In this document: positions 16,971 through 28,434 of the stretch, piece after piece | How the letters are laid out: each line of letters begins with the position of its first letter | Numbering within the stretch: the first letter of the stretch is position 1 | NCBI RefSeq assembly: GCF_000230895.2 | Contig: NC_016604.1 | Location: 124,001-188,000 of the forward strand | Direction: 5' to 3' | Source of the DNA: Mycolicibacterium rhodesiae NBB3 | GTDB taxonomy: Bacteria > Actinomycetota > Actinomycetes > Mycobacteriales > Mycobacteriaceae | DNA length: 64,000 nucleotides | The notes under the pieces: model-generated | Databases searched by the model: none | What the model saw: only the letters and a program-made list of their open reading frames with translations | What the model was told of the DNA's origin: nothing | Translations under genes and position numbers: made by a program

Positions 16971-18173
16971 GTGCCCCTGAGTCCGATCGTCCGTTTCGGG
17001 GGCGGACCGCGGATCGACGCGCTACGGAACGAGCTACGGGAATGGTTGGCCGCCAATCTGCCCGACGAATTCCGGCGTACCGCAGCCAATCCCGACTATT
17101 GGCCGCGGGAAGGCCACGAACGTGCCGTCGAGTTCTGCCAGGCGCTACATGAGCGAGGGTGGTTCGTTCCGCACTGGCCCGCGGAGTTCGAGGGCGGCGG
17201 GCTCGGGATCGTCGAGCAGGTGGTGATCCGCGAGGAACTCGCCTATGCCGGCGCCCCAGTGGTCAACACCAACGGCGTGAACATGTTGGCACCAGTGCTG
17301 TTCCGGTTCGGAACGCCGGAGCAGCAAGCCGAGCACCTACCCAAGATTGCGCGCTCCGAGCGCATGTGGGCCCAGGGCTATTCCGAGCCCGAAGCGGGTT
17401 CTGATCTCGCCGCCTTGCGCATGACCGCACGACGGGACGGCGATGACTACATCCTCGACGGACAGAAAACCTGGACCAGCAACGGTGTTCTCGCCGACTG
17501 GATCTTCGTCCTCGCCCGGACCACGCCGCTCGGGGAGAAACGGCAGGCGGGCATCTCGTTCTTCCTCGTCGACCTCGACTCGCCTGGTATCACTCGTCGG
17601 CCCATTCGCTCGATGACCGGTTATCCGACGTTCGCCGAGGAGTTCTTCGACGGGGTGCGCGTGCCGGCGGCGAATCTGGTCGGCGGCGAAGGTGATGGCT
17701 GGAAAGTTGCGAAGGCTCTGCTGGTCGCCGAGCGGTCGAACGTGACTCGTGCCGCCCAGGCGCAGCGCTATCTGGATGAATTGGTGGACTGGTGCCACGC
17801 TCAACGAGGCTCCTCGCACGATCCGCTCGCCGACCCCGCCAACAGGCTCGCTCTGGCGCATGCGGTGGAGCGCGTCGAGGTCGGCCGCGCGCTGTCCTAC
17901 CGAGTCGCCCACCAGCAGGCCGCGGGCGCATTGGACCCGGCACTACCGTCGCTGTCCAAGCTGTATCACTCCGAGCTCACTGCTGAACTGCGTCAACTGG
18001 GGGCCACGCTGCTGGGCCCGGCAGGCGCGCTCATGCCAGACGATCCCGATGCCGTTTTGCACGGCCACTTTTCGGAGGGTCTGCTGCTCTCGCTGCTGCA
18101 CACCATCGGTGGTGGCACGAGCGAGATTCAGCGGGATCTCATCTCGACCACTGGTCTCGGGCTGCCTCGCTAG
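16971..18173 (+). CDS. acyl-CoA dehydrogenase (alpha-type FadE)
   Basis: A 400-residue FadE. GTG 16971 is chosen; a TTG six bases earlier, overlapping the hydratase stop, is an alternative. Motifs: WAQGYSEPEAGSDLAAL, DGQKTWTSNGVLADWIF, and the C-terminal TIGGGTSEIQRDLISTTGLGLPR. It is of alpha type but has no short partner beside it. The unpaired beta-type FadE at 31.5 kb could be its partner. Its end overlaps the convergent hydratase by 35 bases. Confidence 0.92.
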   Translation: MPLSPIVRFGGGPRIDALRNELREWLAANLPDEFRRTAANPDYWPREGHERAVEFCQALHERGWFVPHWPAEFEGGGLGIVEQVVIREELAYAGAPVVNTNGVNMLAPVLFRFGTPEQQAEHLPKIARSERMWAQGYSEPEAGSDLAALRMTARRDGDDYILDGQKTWTSNGVLADWIFVLARTTPLGEKRQAGISFFLVDLDSPGITRRPIRSMTGYPTFAEEFFDGVRVPAANLVGGEGDGWKVAKALLVAERSNVTRAAQAQRYLDELVDWCHAQRGSSHDPLADPANRLALAHAVERVEVGRALSYRVAHQQAAGALDPALPSLSKLYHSELTAELRQLGATLLGPAGALMPDDPDAVLHGHFSEGLLLSLLHTIGGGTSEIQRDLISTTGLGLPR

Positions 18174-18905
18174 CCGAGCGCTGCTGTGCGACAGTGGCCA
18201 CCGCCAGTTCCAGCGGCTGGAAGGTCGCCAGTTGAGCGGCTTCGGCTGCCGCGATCAGTCGCTTCGTCAGTTCGACGGCGCCGGGTTCGGACTCCGCGAC
18301 GGAGCGCGCAATTGCGATGGCCTCATCGACGGCCGCGCCGGGTTCGGCGAGGTCGGTCACCAAGCCCAGCCGATGCGCATCTTCGGCAGGCAAGCGGTTG
18401 CCGCGCAACAACAGCGACGACGCGCGATGCCTGCCGAGCTGCTGGGTCAGTCGCCACGCCAGCCCACCGTCGGGCACCACCGCGCGGGTGACGAACGGCG
18501 CCGCAAAGAACGCATCGCGCGCGGCGACCACCAGATCGCAGGACAGTGCCAGGCTCCAGCCGAGGCCGATTGCGGCCCCCTCGACCGCGGCAACCGTGGG
18601 AACGCCGACCGATCGGAGTTGTTCCATGACTCGCTGCGCGTGTTCGACCCTGCCCGCAGGCCCCATCGGCCCGGAGCCGTGCGCCGGGCCGGTCTTCAAA
18701 TCTCCTCCGGCGCTGAAGAATCCCTGCGCACCGGCGATGATGACACCGCGGGCCGTTGACACGGACTCTAGCGCCGCCGCCAGCTCCGACCAGGATTCGT
18801 ACCGCATCGAGTTGCGCTGCGCGGGGCGGTTCAACCAGATGACCGCGATCCCATCGCGGTCCTCGGCGAGGATCAACGGATCCGGATTCGCGCCGTGGAT
18901 GCCCG

Positions 18906-18909
<4 letters not shown>
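18139..18909 (-). CDS. enoyl-CoA hydratase/isomerase family protein
   Basis: A 256-residue crotonase-fold protein. The start is the ATG that overlaps the upstream stop by ATGA, giving MTGIHGANPDPL; an 18-residue longer frame is rejected. Oxyanion regions: GAQGFFSAGGDLKTG and EGAAIGLGWSLALSCDLV. The second acid position is VVPDGGLAW (Asp). It is the last gene of a six-gene minus-strand run that includes two more members of the family, so the pathway has several double-bond steps or the proteins form mixed oligomers. Confidence 0.9.
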
Positions 18910-21530
<2,621 letters not shown>

Positions 21531-21534
<4 letters not shown>

Positions 21535-21758
21535 GAGATGACGGCGATGAGCTCACCGACCTCATAAGTGCCACCTTCGGAGACCTTCCATGCCACCGTG
21601 CCGGTCGCGGGAGACTCGATGTCCATCTCCACCTTGTCGGTGGCGATGGAGTACAGCGGCTCACCTTCGGAGACCGAGCCACCCTCCTCGTGGAAGAACT
21701 CGGTGATCTCGGCTTCGGTGATGGCGTCACCAGGCTTGGGCATCCGCACCTCTGTCAC
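21531..21758 (-). CDS. stand-alone lipoyl (biotinyl/lipoyl-attachment) domain protein
   Basis: A 75-residue protein made of one lipoyl domain. The lipoylation site is the Lys in SIATDKVEMDIESPATG, about residue 42, with the normal flanking Asp and Val. It ends VGELIAVIS, so no peripheral-subunit-binding or acyltransferase domain follows. It overlaps the E1 gene upstream (GTGA). It probably carries the acyl group from the fused E1, but the E2 core and E3 must come from elsewhere. Confidence 0.92.
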
Positions 21759-23776
21759 GAAATCCTCCTGATCGCCTCGACCACCTGGTCAGCGCCCGGC
21801 CGGCAGGCGGCTTCCAGCGTCGCTGCCCGCGGTATCGGCGTGTACGTCCCCGCGACACGCTGGATGGGTGCAGCGAGCACACCGAAGAGTTCGGTACCGA
21901 CCGCGGCGGCGATCTCCGCGCCTGGACCACAGAACCCGACCGATTCATGAGCGACCACTAATCGTGTGGTCTTGCGAACCGACGCCAGAACGGTCGCCAA
22001 GTCGAGGGGTACCAATGTGCGCAGGTCCACCACCTCCACCGAAATCCCGTCGCCGGTCAACCTTTCTGCCGCCTCCAGGGCTGCGTGCACCATGACGCCG
22101 TAGGTGACGACGGTGACATCAGATCCCTGGCGTTTGACGTCGGCCTGGCCGAGCGGGATCACGTAGTCGGCCACCGGCACCGGACCCTTGCCGCCCCCGT
22201 AATAGAGCTTCATGGATTCTACGAACAGACACGGATCATCATCAGAGAGACAGGCTTTCATCAGACCAGCGGCGTCGGCGGCAGTGCTCGGCCAGACGAC
22301 TTTTAGCCCCGGCGTATGCATCGCCCAGGCCTCGAACGCCTGCGAATGTTGGGGCCCGGCAGCCATTCCCACCATCGTTCTGATCACCAGCGGCGCGCCT
22401 TGGCGACCACCTGACATGTATCGCACCTTTGCCGCATGGTTGGCGATCTGGTCCATCGCGACGCCAAGGAAGTCCATGAACATCAGTTCGGCTACCGGGC
22501 GCAGTCCGCCCAACGAGGCACCTATCGCGGCGCCCACGATCGCAGACTCGGCGATCGGGGTGTCGAGAACGCGTTCCTCTCCGTACTTGGCCGACAGCCC
22601 GGCGGTGACTTTGAACATGCCGCCCCCCGACGGGTCGCCGATGTCCTCGCCGAGCAGCACGATCGAATCGTCGGCGGCCATCGCTCGGTCCAGAGTCCTG
22701 TTGATCGCCTGCACCAGACCCATTTCCTCGGTCTCGCCCCGTGGCAGAACGGCATGCACCTGGCCGGGTTCGGCCAGCTGCGACCCGTTGCAGGAGAACA
22801 CGTCTCGGGTGAGTTCGTCGATATCGGGCTGATCTGACGCGGCAGCGGCGGTGAAGGCCGCATCCAGTTCGGCGATCACCTCGCTGTCGATGGCGTCGAG
22901 CTCCGCTTCAGTCGCGATTCCCTCGGCAATCAATCGCGCACGGTATCGGGTGAACGGCGGATCGGCACGCTTGGCGGCCAGTTCGTCTTGGTCGGCGTAG
23001 GCCATCGCGTCGCCGAAATAATGGCCCTGCAGCCGATAGGCCGTGGCTTCGACGAACGTCGGGCCGTCTCCGGCGCGAGCCCGTTCGGCAGCCGTCGCAA
23101 CTGCGTCATACACCGCTTTCGGATCCGTGCCGTCAACGGTCACGCCAGGCATTCCGTAACCCGCGGCGCGGTCGGACAATCGCGCTGCTCGGGTGTAGCG
23201 GGTGTAGGCGGTGCCTTCGGCCCATGCATTGTTCTGGCAGAAGAAGACCACCGGCAGTGACCAGACCGCGGCCATGTTCATCGCCTCGTGGACATAGCCG
23301 ATGCTGGTAGCGCCGTCGCCGAAGCTGACAAGCACAACCTGCCCCGTCCCGCGGCGCGCAGCGGCCAGGGCGATGCCATTGGCGATCAGCGGGCCGGCAC
23401 CGACGATGCCAGTGGTCCATGCGATGCCGTGCGCGGGGTCGTAGATACCCATCGCGCCTGCTTTGCCCTTCGACAAGCCGTCGCGGCGTCCGAGAATCTC
23501 GGCGAAGTAACCCTTCAGGTCGATGCCCTTGGCCAACACGTCACCGAGTCCGCGGTAGGTGGTGACCAGCTGATCGTCATCGGCCAACGCGAGCATCGCG
23601 CCTGCCGACATCGCTTCCTGACCGTCGACCGGCCAGTAGCTCATGGCCGCCTCACCCGAGGAAAGCGCCTTGCGTACTCGCCTGTCGCCGTGTTGGACCT
23701 TGCTCATCAGGCGGTAGAACGCGACCGCACGGTCTCGGGTCGCCGCCGAGGCCTCAGTGTCTACTTGAGCGGACAT
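21755..23776 (-). CDS. fused E1 alpha-beta 2-oxoacid dehydrogenase (ThDP)
   Basis: A 673-residue fusion of E1-alpha (about residues 1-320) and E1-beta (about 345-670). The start is ATG giving MSAQVDTEAS; a longer frame crosses site D. ThDP and Mg marks: VSFGDGATSIGYVHEAMN and FCQNNAWAEGTAYTRY in the alpha half; the beta half has IAESAIVGAAIGASLGG and ELMFMDFLGVAMDQIANHAAK. The family decarboxylates branched-chain or other 2-oxoacids and acylates a lipoyl domain. The following 75-residue lipoyl protein is the obvious acceptor. Acetoin-type or branched-chain-type use cannot be decided. Confidence 0.93.
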   Translation of the reverse strand: MSAQVDTEASAATRDRAVAFYRLMSKVQHGDRRVRKALSSGEAAMSYWPVDGQEAMSAGAMLALADDDQLVTTYRGLGDVLAKGIDLKGYFAEILGRRDGLSKGKAGAMGIYDPAHGIAWTTGIVGAGPLIANGIALAAARRGTGQVVLVSFGDGATSIGYVHEAMNMAAVWSLPVVFFCQNNAWAEGTAYTRYTRAARLSDRAAGYGMPGVTVDGTDPKAVYDAVATAAERARAGDGPTFVEATAYRLQGHYFGDAMAYADQDELAAKRADPPFTRYRARLIAEGIATEAELDAIDSEVIAELDAAFTAAAASDQPDIDELTRDVFSCNGSQLAEPGQVHAVLPRGETEEMGLVQAINRTLDRAMAADDSIVLLGEDIGDPSGGGMFKVTAGLSAKYGEERVLDTPIAESAIVGAAIGASLGGLRPVAELMFMDFLGVAMDQIANHAAKVRYMSGGRQGAPLVIRTMVGMAAGPQHSQAFEAWAMHTPGLKVVWPSTAADAAGLMKACLSDDDPCLFVESMKLYYGGGKGPVPVADYVIPLGQADVKRQGSDVTVVTYGVMVHAALEAAERLTGDGISVEVVDLRTLVPLDLATVLASVRKTTRLVVAHESVGFCGPGAEIAAAVGTELFGVLAAPIQRVAGTYTPIPRAATLEAACRPGADQVVEAIRRIS

Positions 23777-23808
23777 AACACTCCTTGCCGGGTTCGGCCA
23801 GAATTCTA

Positions 23809-23833
23809 CAATATGACGAATTGTGTTCAATCG
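23809..23833 (+). promoter_or_regulatory. regulon site D (25-bp imperfect palindrome)
   Basis: The first 12 bases, CAATATGACGAA, are identical to those of the perfect site G. The right half is GTTCAATCG. It lies in the 62-base gap upstream of the E1 gene. A minus-strand TTGAAC with TAGAAT 16 bases later overlaps it, a plausible -35/-10 pair. Confidence 0.65.
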
Positions 23834-23838
23834 TGCAG

Positions 23839-24240
23839 TCAGGTGACAACCTGCATCTGCGCGGCGAACAGCATCCGATCGAAATAGCAGCGCTCCAGGA
23901 TCAGACCGTCACCGCGGAAGACGAACAGGTTGACGCTGAGCATGTCCACCGGGGTGCCCGGACACGTCGTTCTCGTTTCGACCACCAGACCATCGGCGGA
24001 GTGGAAGATCGCCTCCGCCGAATAGCGCAGCTGGGGTAGTTCATCCCATTGGCGAAGAATCATCTGCCGGACTTGCTCATCCCCGTCGAACACCATGCCG
24101 GTCGGTACGATCTCATAACGCGGATGCGTGAATGTCGCCATGATCGTTTCGATATCGCGATCGTTCTCCCCTGCGACGTGTCGCAGGACCAGTTCCTCAC
24201 GCCGCCGCTGCAATTCGTGGTCCGGGAGGGACACAGTCAC
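23839..24240 (-). CDS. NTF2/SnoaL-like domain protein
   Basis: A 133-residue cone-fold protein. The start chosen is the GTG that overlaps the DUF35 stop (GTGA), giving MTVSLPDHELQ; a 16-residue longer version would overlap the neighbour. It has VLRHVAGENDRDIETIMATF and the strand DMLSVNLFVFRGDGLIL. No reaction can be named. It is the last gene of the LLM-thiolase-DUF35 operon and ends 6 bases before site D. Confidence 0.78.
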   Translation of the reverse strand: MTVSLPDHELQRRREELVLRHVAGENDRDIETIMATFTHPRYEIVPTGMVFDGDEQVRQMILRQWDELPQLRYSAEAIFHSADGLVVETRTTCPGTPVDMLSVNLFVFRGDGLILERCYFDRMLFAAQMQVVT

Positions 24241-24641
24241 CTGCGCTCGAAGGTCGGCAGGTTTCGGCCGTCCGGCAGTGGCACCCATGCCAGACCAACC
24301 TCGTCGCCCACCTCTGGCGGGGTACCGAACACATTCGACATGATGCGCGCGCCCTCAACCAGGTCGACGAGCACCACCGAGTAGGGCACCTCGTCGGCGA
24401 AGGCAGGCAGCGCCGGACGATGATGCACGCTGACCGCGTAGACCACACCGCGACCGGACAACGGTTCCCAGGCCAGTTCATCGCCACCACAGTGCGGGCA
24501 CACGAAACGCGGATACCACACCAGCCGGCGGCATTTCACGCACCGCTGCATGGTCAAGGTCTTGCTCTTGGTGGCGTCCCAGTACGGCGCCGAGACCGCG
24601 CTCGGCTCGGGGACCGGAATGGGGCGCGCGTCTTCCTTCAC
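24237..24641 (-). CDS. DUF35/OB-fold zinc-ribbon acyl-CoA-binding partner
   Basis: A 134-residue protein with a zinc ribbon (CVKCRRLVWYP then CPHCGG, about residues 34-54) followed by an OB fold (LSGRGVVYAVSVHH, VLVDLVEGARIMSNV). Members of this family work with SCP2-type thiolases or with MaoC hydratases, and in steroid side-chain loss they bind an Ltp2-like retro-aldolase. The start overlaps the stop of the thiolase gene upstream, which supports a complex. Confidence 0.9.
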   Translation of the reverse strand: MKEDARPIPVPEPSAVSAPYWDATKSKTLTMQRCVKCRRLVWYPRFVCPHCGGDELAWEPLSGRGVVYAVSVHHRPALPAFADEVPYSVVLVDLVEGARIMSNVFGTPPEVGDEVGLAWVPLPDGRNLPTFERR

Positions 24642-25807
24642 AACGTTGCCTCCGATCCGAGTATCACCGTGGACGTCGCCGAAAGTACCCCGCCGGTCCC
24701 GTGCGCCAGTGCGACATCAGCATCCACTTGTCGGGGTCCGCCTTCGCCGCGCAATTGGCGGGTCGCCTCGACGAGGAGGAATGCACCGAAGGCACCGGGA
24801 TGCGTGTAGGCCAGTCCGCCACCGGTGGTCTGGCCGGGCAGCTCCCCGCCGGGGGCCAGCACGCCATCACCGACGAAGTCGCCGCCCTCCCCCTTGGCGC
24901 AGAAGCCGAGATCCTCCAGCGCCAGCAGCACCGTGATGGTGAACGAGTCGTAGAGCTGCACGACGCCGACATCGTCGGGGGTCAACGCGGCTTGGGCGAA
25001 CGCTGCCGGTCCCGACACCGCGCCTGGGGTGACCGTCAAGTCAGGCATCTGCGAGATCATCGTGTGCGATGCGGCGGAGGCCGCCCCCAACACGTATACG
25101 GGCGGCTTCTCCAGATCGCGAGCCCGCTCGGCCGAGGTGACCACGATCGCCCCCGCCCCGTCGGTGACCAGGCAGCACTCCAACTTGTGCACCGGCTCGG
25201 CGAGGAAGCCGGAATTCAGCACGTCGTCGACGCTGATTTCATCCCTCAGGTGCGCGCGCGGATTGAGCGCAGCCCACTTGCGGGTGTCGACTGCGATCTG
25301 CGCGAGTTGCTCTGCAGTGGTCCCGAATTGGGACATGTGCCGATTCGCGGCCAGCGCATAGGCGCTGATCGGCAGCATCACCCCGAAGGGTGTCTCCCAT
25401 TCGATGCGCTCGGGTGTGGCGAACACACCCATCCCCTTTTCGCCCCGTCTCCGCGCGGCGCGGGGCGTCGATGCGTAGACGATCACGACGGTTTCGGCGA
25501 GGCCCGCCGCGATCGCAGCCGCCGCGTGCTCGACATAGAGCCCATAGCTGGCACCGCCGGTCTGGGTCGCATCCGTGAAACGTGGTGTGATGCCGAGATA
25601 TTCGGCTAGTTCCACCGAGTGCATCAGCGTGCCACCCGTGCAGGAACACAATCCGTCGACGTCCTTCAGAGTCAGTCCCGCGTCGGCAAGCGCCGCTCGG
25701 ATGACGCGCGCCTCGAGCTCTCGTAGCGGCACGTCGATGACGCCATCTGGCGATACCTCGTCGGCCGCTCCGACGATCGCCGCCGCGCCGCGGATGCTCG
25801 TCACCAC
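24638..25807 (-). CDS. SCP2-like (non-specific lipid-transfer) thiolase-fold enzyme
   Basis: A 389-residue thiolase-fold protein. It has DVDGLCSCTGGTLMHS at the usual nucleophile region, TQTGGASYGLYVEHAAAAI, VGVVQLYDSFTITVLLALEDLG and GGLAYTHPGAFG near the C-terminus (the His-Pro-Gly of thiolases). Such DUF35-paired proteins include acetyl-CoA C-acyltransferases and the Ltp2-type retro-aldolases of steroid degradation. The paired DUF35 gene makes the second option attractive. The GTG start is 1 base after the LLM stop. Confidence 0.88.
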   Translation of the reverse strand: MVTSIRGAAAIVGAADEVSPDGVIDVPLRELEARVIRAALADAGLTLKDVDGLCSCTGGTLMHSVELAEYLGITPRFTDATQTGGASYGLYVEHAAAAIAAGLAETVVIVYASTPRAARRRGEKGMGVFATPERIEWETPFGVMLPISAYALAANRHMSQFGTTAEQLAQIAVDTRKWAALNPRAHLRDEISVDDVLNSGFLAEPVHKLECCLVTDGAGAIVVTSAERARDLEKPPVYVLGAASAASHTMISQMPDLTVTPGAVSGPAAFAQAALTPDDVGVVQLYDSFTITVLLALEDLGFCAKGEGGDFVGDGVLAPGGELPGQTTGGGLAYTHPGAFGAFLLVEATRQLRGEGGPRQVDADVALAHGTGGVLSATSTVILGSEATL

Positions 25808-25808
25808 G

Positions 25809-26882
25809 TCAGGCCGGAGCGGCTGCGAGCTCGGTCGCGGCTGGGATCACCTCGCGGGCGAACAGCTTCATCGACTCGTACACCTTGGTGCGGTCCATGG
25901 CCCCACCTCGCGACATCCGCAGCATGATGTTGCGCCAACCCATATCGATGACGGTCTGCATCTTGGTGATGATGCGTTCGGGGTCACCCATCAACGTGAG
26001 GTGCGAGTTGAGCACCTGCTCGTAGCTCTGCTTGTCGTGCTTTTCGAACCAATCCGAGTAGGCCTTGTAATCGGCTGGGATCTCACCGCCGCGCTCGAAC
26101 GGGTTGGAATATTTGAGGTGTGTCTCGATGGACAGCTCGACGCTCTCCCGCGGATAGGTGCGGGCGAAGCCGTCGTCGGTGTGGCAGAACGCATTGAGCA
26201 GCGCCCAGACGTTCTCGGTAGCGGCATCGAGACCCTTCTTCGCCTGGATCTCCAGATAGATGTCCAGCGCACCCTGCAGGTCCGGGTCGACCGTGTAGGG
26301 ATTGCCGATGATCGCGCCAAAACCTCTATCCGCCAACCATTCAAAGCTTGAGGGTGTTTTCATCACCGTGCCCCACACCGGTACGGGTCGTTGCACGGGT
26401 CGCGGATAGATGGTCACGTCCTCGAGCTGAAAGTACTTGCCCTCATAGCTCACGTTCTCCTGAGTGAGCAGAAGATTGACGATGTCAACACATTCCTGAT
26501 AACGGCCCGTCGCCTCGTCCATCGAAACTCCGAAGCCCTGGAACTCGTGGGCTTGGTAGCCGCGGCCGAAGCCGGCATCGAACCGCCCGCCGGACAACAC
26601 ATCGACCATCGCGATGCGCTCGGCGAGCTGGATCGGATTGTGAAAAGGGCTGACCATGCATGCAGTACCGACACGGATGCGCTCAGTCTGCGCAGCGATG
26701 GCGGCCGCAACCAACGGGAGATCGGCCAGCATGCCGTAGGGCGAGAAATGGTGCTCAGCCAGCCAGACCTCGTCGTAGCCGAGTTCCTCGGCCCAGCGCG
26801 CCTCCTCCAGCACGTTGGCAAACACCTGCTGGTCGGACAGGTGGTTGGGCTTGTCGCCGAGGATGAATACGCCGAACTTCAT
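25809..26882 (-). CDS. LLM-class flavin-dependent oxidoreductase
   Basis: A 357-residue bacterial luciferase-like protein. Marks: MKFGVFILGD at the N-terminus, WAEELGYDEVWLAEHHFSPYG, RIRVGTACMVSPFHNP, and GRFDAGFGRGYQAHEF. It has two parts joined at about 180. Most such proteins use FMNH2 or F420 to oxidise or reduce their substrate. In this context a monooxygenase step is plausible. It is the first gene of a four-gene minus operon under site E. Confidence 0.9.
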   Translation of the reverse strand: MKFGVFILGDKPNHLSDQQVFANVLEEARWAEELGYDEVWLAEHHFSPYGMLADLPLVAAAIAAQTERIRVGTACMVSPFHNPIQLAERIAMVDVLSGGRFDAGFGRGYQAHEFQGFGVSMDEATGRYQECVDIVNLLLTQENVSYEGKYFQLEDVTIYPRPVQRPVPVWGTVMKTPSSFEWLADRGFGAIIGNPYTVDPDLQGALDIYLEIQAKKGLDAATENVWALLNAFCHTDDGFARTYPRESVELSIETHLKYSNPFERGGEIPADYKAYSDWFEKHDKQSYEQVLNSHLTLMGDPERIITKMQTVIDMGWRNIMLRMSRGGAMDRTKVYESMKLFAREVIPAATELAAAPA

Positions 26883-26929
26883 TCCGATCGCTCCTAGAAA
26901 CTAGTTGCAGTTACTGCCACTATATTGCA

Positions 26930-26954
26930 CGATCGAACATATATCGTCAATCCG
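26930..26954 (-). promoter_or_regulatory. regulon site E (25-bp imperfect palindrome)
   Basis: On the minus strand it reads CGGATTGAC, seven bases, GTTCGATCG. It shares the TGACGA and TATGTTC cores with sites D and G. It lies between the LLM oxidoreductase gene (minus, start 26882) and the MaoC-type hydratase gene (plus, start 26981). Confidence 0.6.
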
Positions 26955-26980
26955 TTCAGTTCGAATACCGGGAGGTTGCG

Positions 26981-27805
26981 TTGAGCCTTAGCGCGGAGGC
27001 AGTGGGTACCACCCTCGATCCGACGACATTCGCGTGGACGGAAACCGATACCATCCTCTATGCGCTCGGAGTCGGCGCTCGGCCACCCGACGAACTTCGC
27101 CTCCTCGACGAACGCCGCGGTCCCGCGGTGTTGCCGACCTTCGCACTGCTGGCGAACTGGTGGGCGGTCAAGGATCTGCGCAGCGTCCTCGACCTCGGCT
27201 CGTTTCCGATCGTGCACGGTGGCCAGTCGCTGTCGGTTTCTCGTCCCGTACAACCTTGCGGCGAGGTGGCTGTGACCGGCGAGGTCACGGCGGTGTGGGA
27301 CAAGGGCAAGCACGCCGCTATCGAGGTGACAACTCGCGGGACCGACGCCGACGGCGAACTCTTCGTCGCGGTCGGACAGACCATGGTGCTCGGCGGCGGC
27401 GGGTTCGGCGGAGACCGCGGCCCCGCGTCCGCAGATGAGCCCACCGGACCCTCCGACGTCACCATCATCGACGAGGTGCGGCCGGAACAAGCCGCCATCT
27501 ACCGGCTCAGCGGTGACCGCAACCCGCTGCACATCGATCCCGATGCCGCCAAGAAATCGGGCTTCGACGATGTGTTCCTGCACGGCCTGTGCACCTTTGG
27601 ATTCGCCGCGCGCGCCGTGATCAACACTCTTGGCGATGGGGATCCCGCAGCGCTTCAGTCGATCAGCTGTCGATTCGCCAAACCGGTCACGCTCGGCGCG
27701 CCCTTGAGCACCGAAGTGTGGCGGCAGGGCCCGACCGTGCAGTTCCGCACCAGTCAGGGTTCGGTCGTTGCCCTGTCGGCAGGCGCGGCGACGCTGCGAG
27801 GATGA
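26981..27805 (+). CDS. MaoC-type (hydratase-2) enoyl-CoA hydratase, double hotdog
   Basis: A 274-residue two-hotdog hydratase. The start is TTG, with GGAGG six bases before it. The first half (about 1-150) is the non-catalytic hotdog. The second has the catalytic motif YRLSGDRNPLHIDPDAA (Asp and His), then FLHGLCTFGFAARAV. This is a complete hydratase-2 active site and length, so (R)-specific hydration of an enoyl-CoA is likely. Its stop overlaps the TetR gene start. Confidence 0.93.
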   Translation: MSLSAEAVGTTLDPTTFAWTETDTILYALGVGARPPDELRLLDERRGPAVLPTFALLANWWAVKDLRSVLDLGSFPIVHGGQSLSVSRPVQPCGEVAVTGEVTAVWDKGKHAAIEVTTRGTDADGELFVAVGQTMVLGGGGFGGDRGPASADEPTGPSDVTIIDEVRPEQAAIYRLSGDRNPLHIDPDAAKKSGFDDVFLHGLCTFGFAARAVINTLGDGDPAALQSISCRFAKPVTLGAPLSTEVWRQGPTVQFRTSQGSVVALSAGAATLRG

Positions 27806-28434
27806 CAGTCATGGATCAACGTCGCATGCGGGGCCAACGCAACCGTGAGGCGCTCATCTCAGCAGCGGTCGCACTCTTCGAGACGCAGGGCTACGACGCC
27901 ACCACCGTCGACCAGATCACCGCCGCCGCTGGCGTCGCGCCGCGGACGTACTTTCATCACTTCGGGGCCAAAGAGGACATTCTTTTCGACGGCTACGCCG
28001 AAAGGCTCGACGAGGCCACCCGCCGATTTCGCGCTTCGCGCTCGATCACGTTGTGGGGGGCGCTTTCTGAGGCGTCGGCTTCCGTTGCCGAAGCGATCGC
28101 CGCACAGCCGGAGATCTTTGTGGTGCGGGCCCGGATGTACGCAAGTCACCCGGCGCTTCGGGCGACGCGGCTGCGCATCAACGACGACTGGATCGACCAG
28201 ATGACCCGTGAGGTCGCGCGATGGCTCGGTAGCGACGCCGAATCAGATCTGCGCCCGCGCTTGGCGGCCACCGTCATCAACGGGGCCAACCGCGCCGCGA
28301 TAGACACATGGGTGGCCGGCGACGGACGCGGCGAGCTTCTGGCGATCATGAGCCAGGCGGTCGCCTTGCTTCGACCGTCCATCAACCGCATCGAGCGGCT
28401 GGTCAGAGAAGATCGGCGCCGCCGTGTCGGGTGA
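27802..28434 (+). CDS. TetR-family transcriptional regulator
   Basis: A 210-residue TetR. The HTH is in the first 60 residues: LISAAVALFETQGYDATTVDQI and VAPRTYFHHFGAKEDIL. ATG 27802 overlaps the hydratase stop; an ATG nine bases on is also possible. The ligand domain has WGALSEASASVAEAI and ends near IERLVREDRR. It lies inside an operon rather than at a divergent promoter, so it could report on pathway metabolites. It overlaps the following SDR gene by 11 bases. Confidence 0.9.
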   Translation: MTVMDQRRMRGQRNREALISAAVALFETQGYDATTVDQITAAAGVAPRTYFHHFGAKEDILFDGYAERLDEATRRFRASRSITLWGALSEASASVAEAIAAQPEIFVVRARMYASHPALRATRLRINDDWIDQMTREVARWLGSDAESDLRPRLAATVINGANRAAIDTWVAGDGRGELLAIMSQAVALLRPSINRIERLVREDRRRRVG

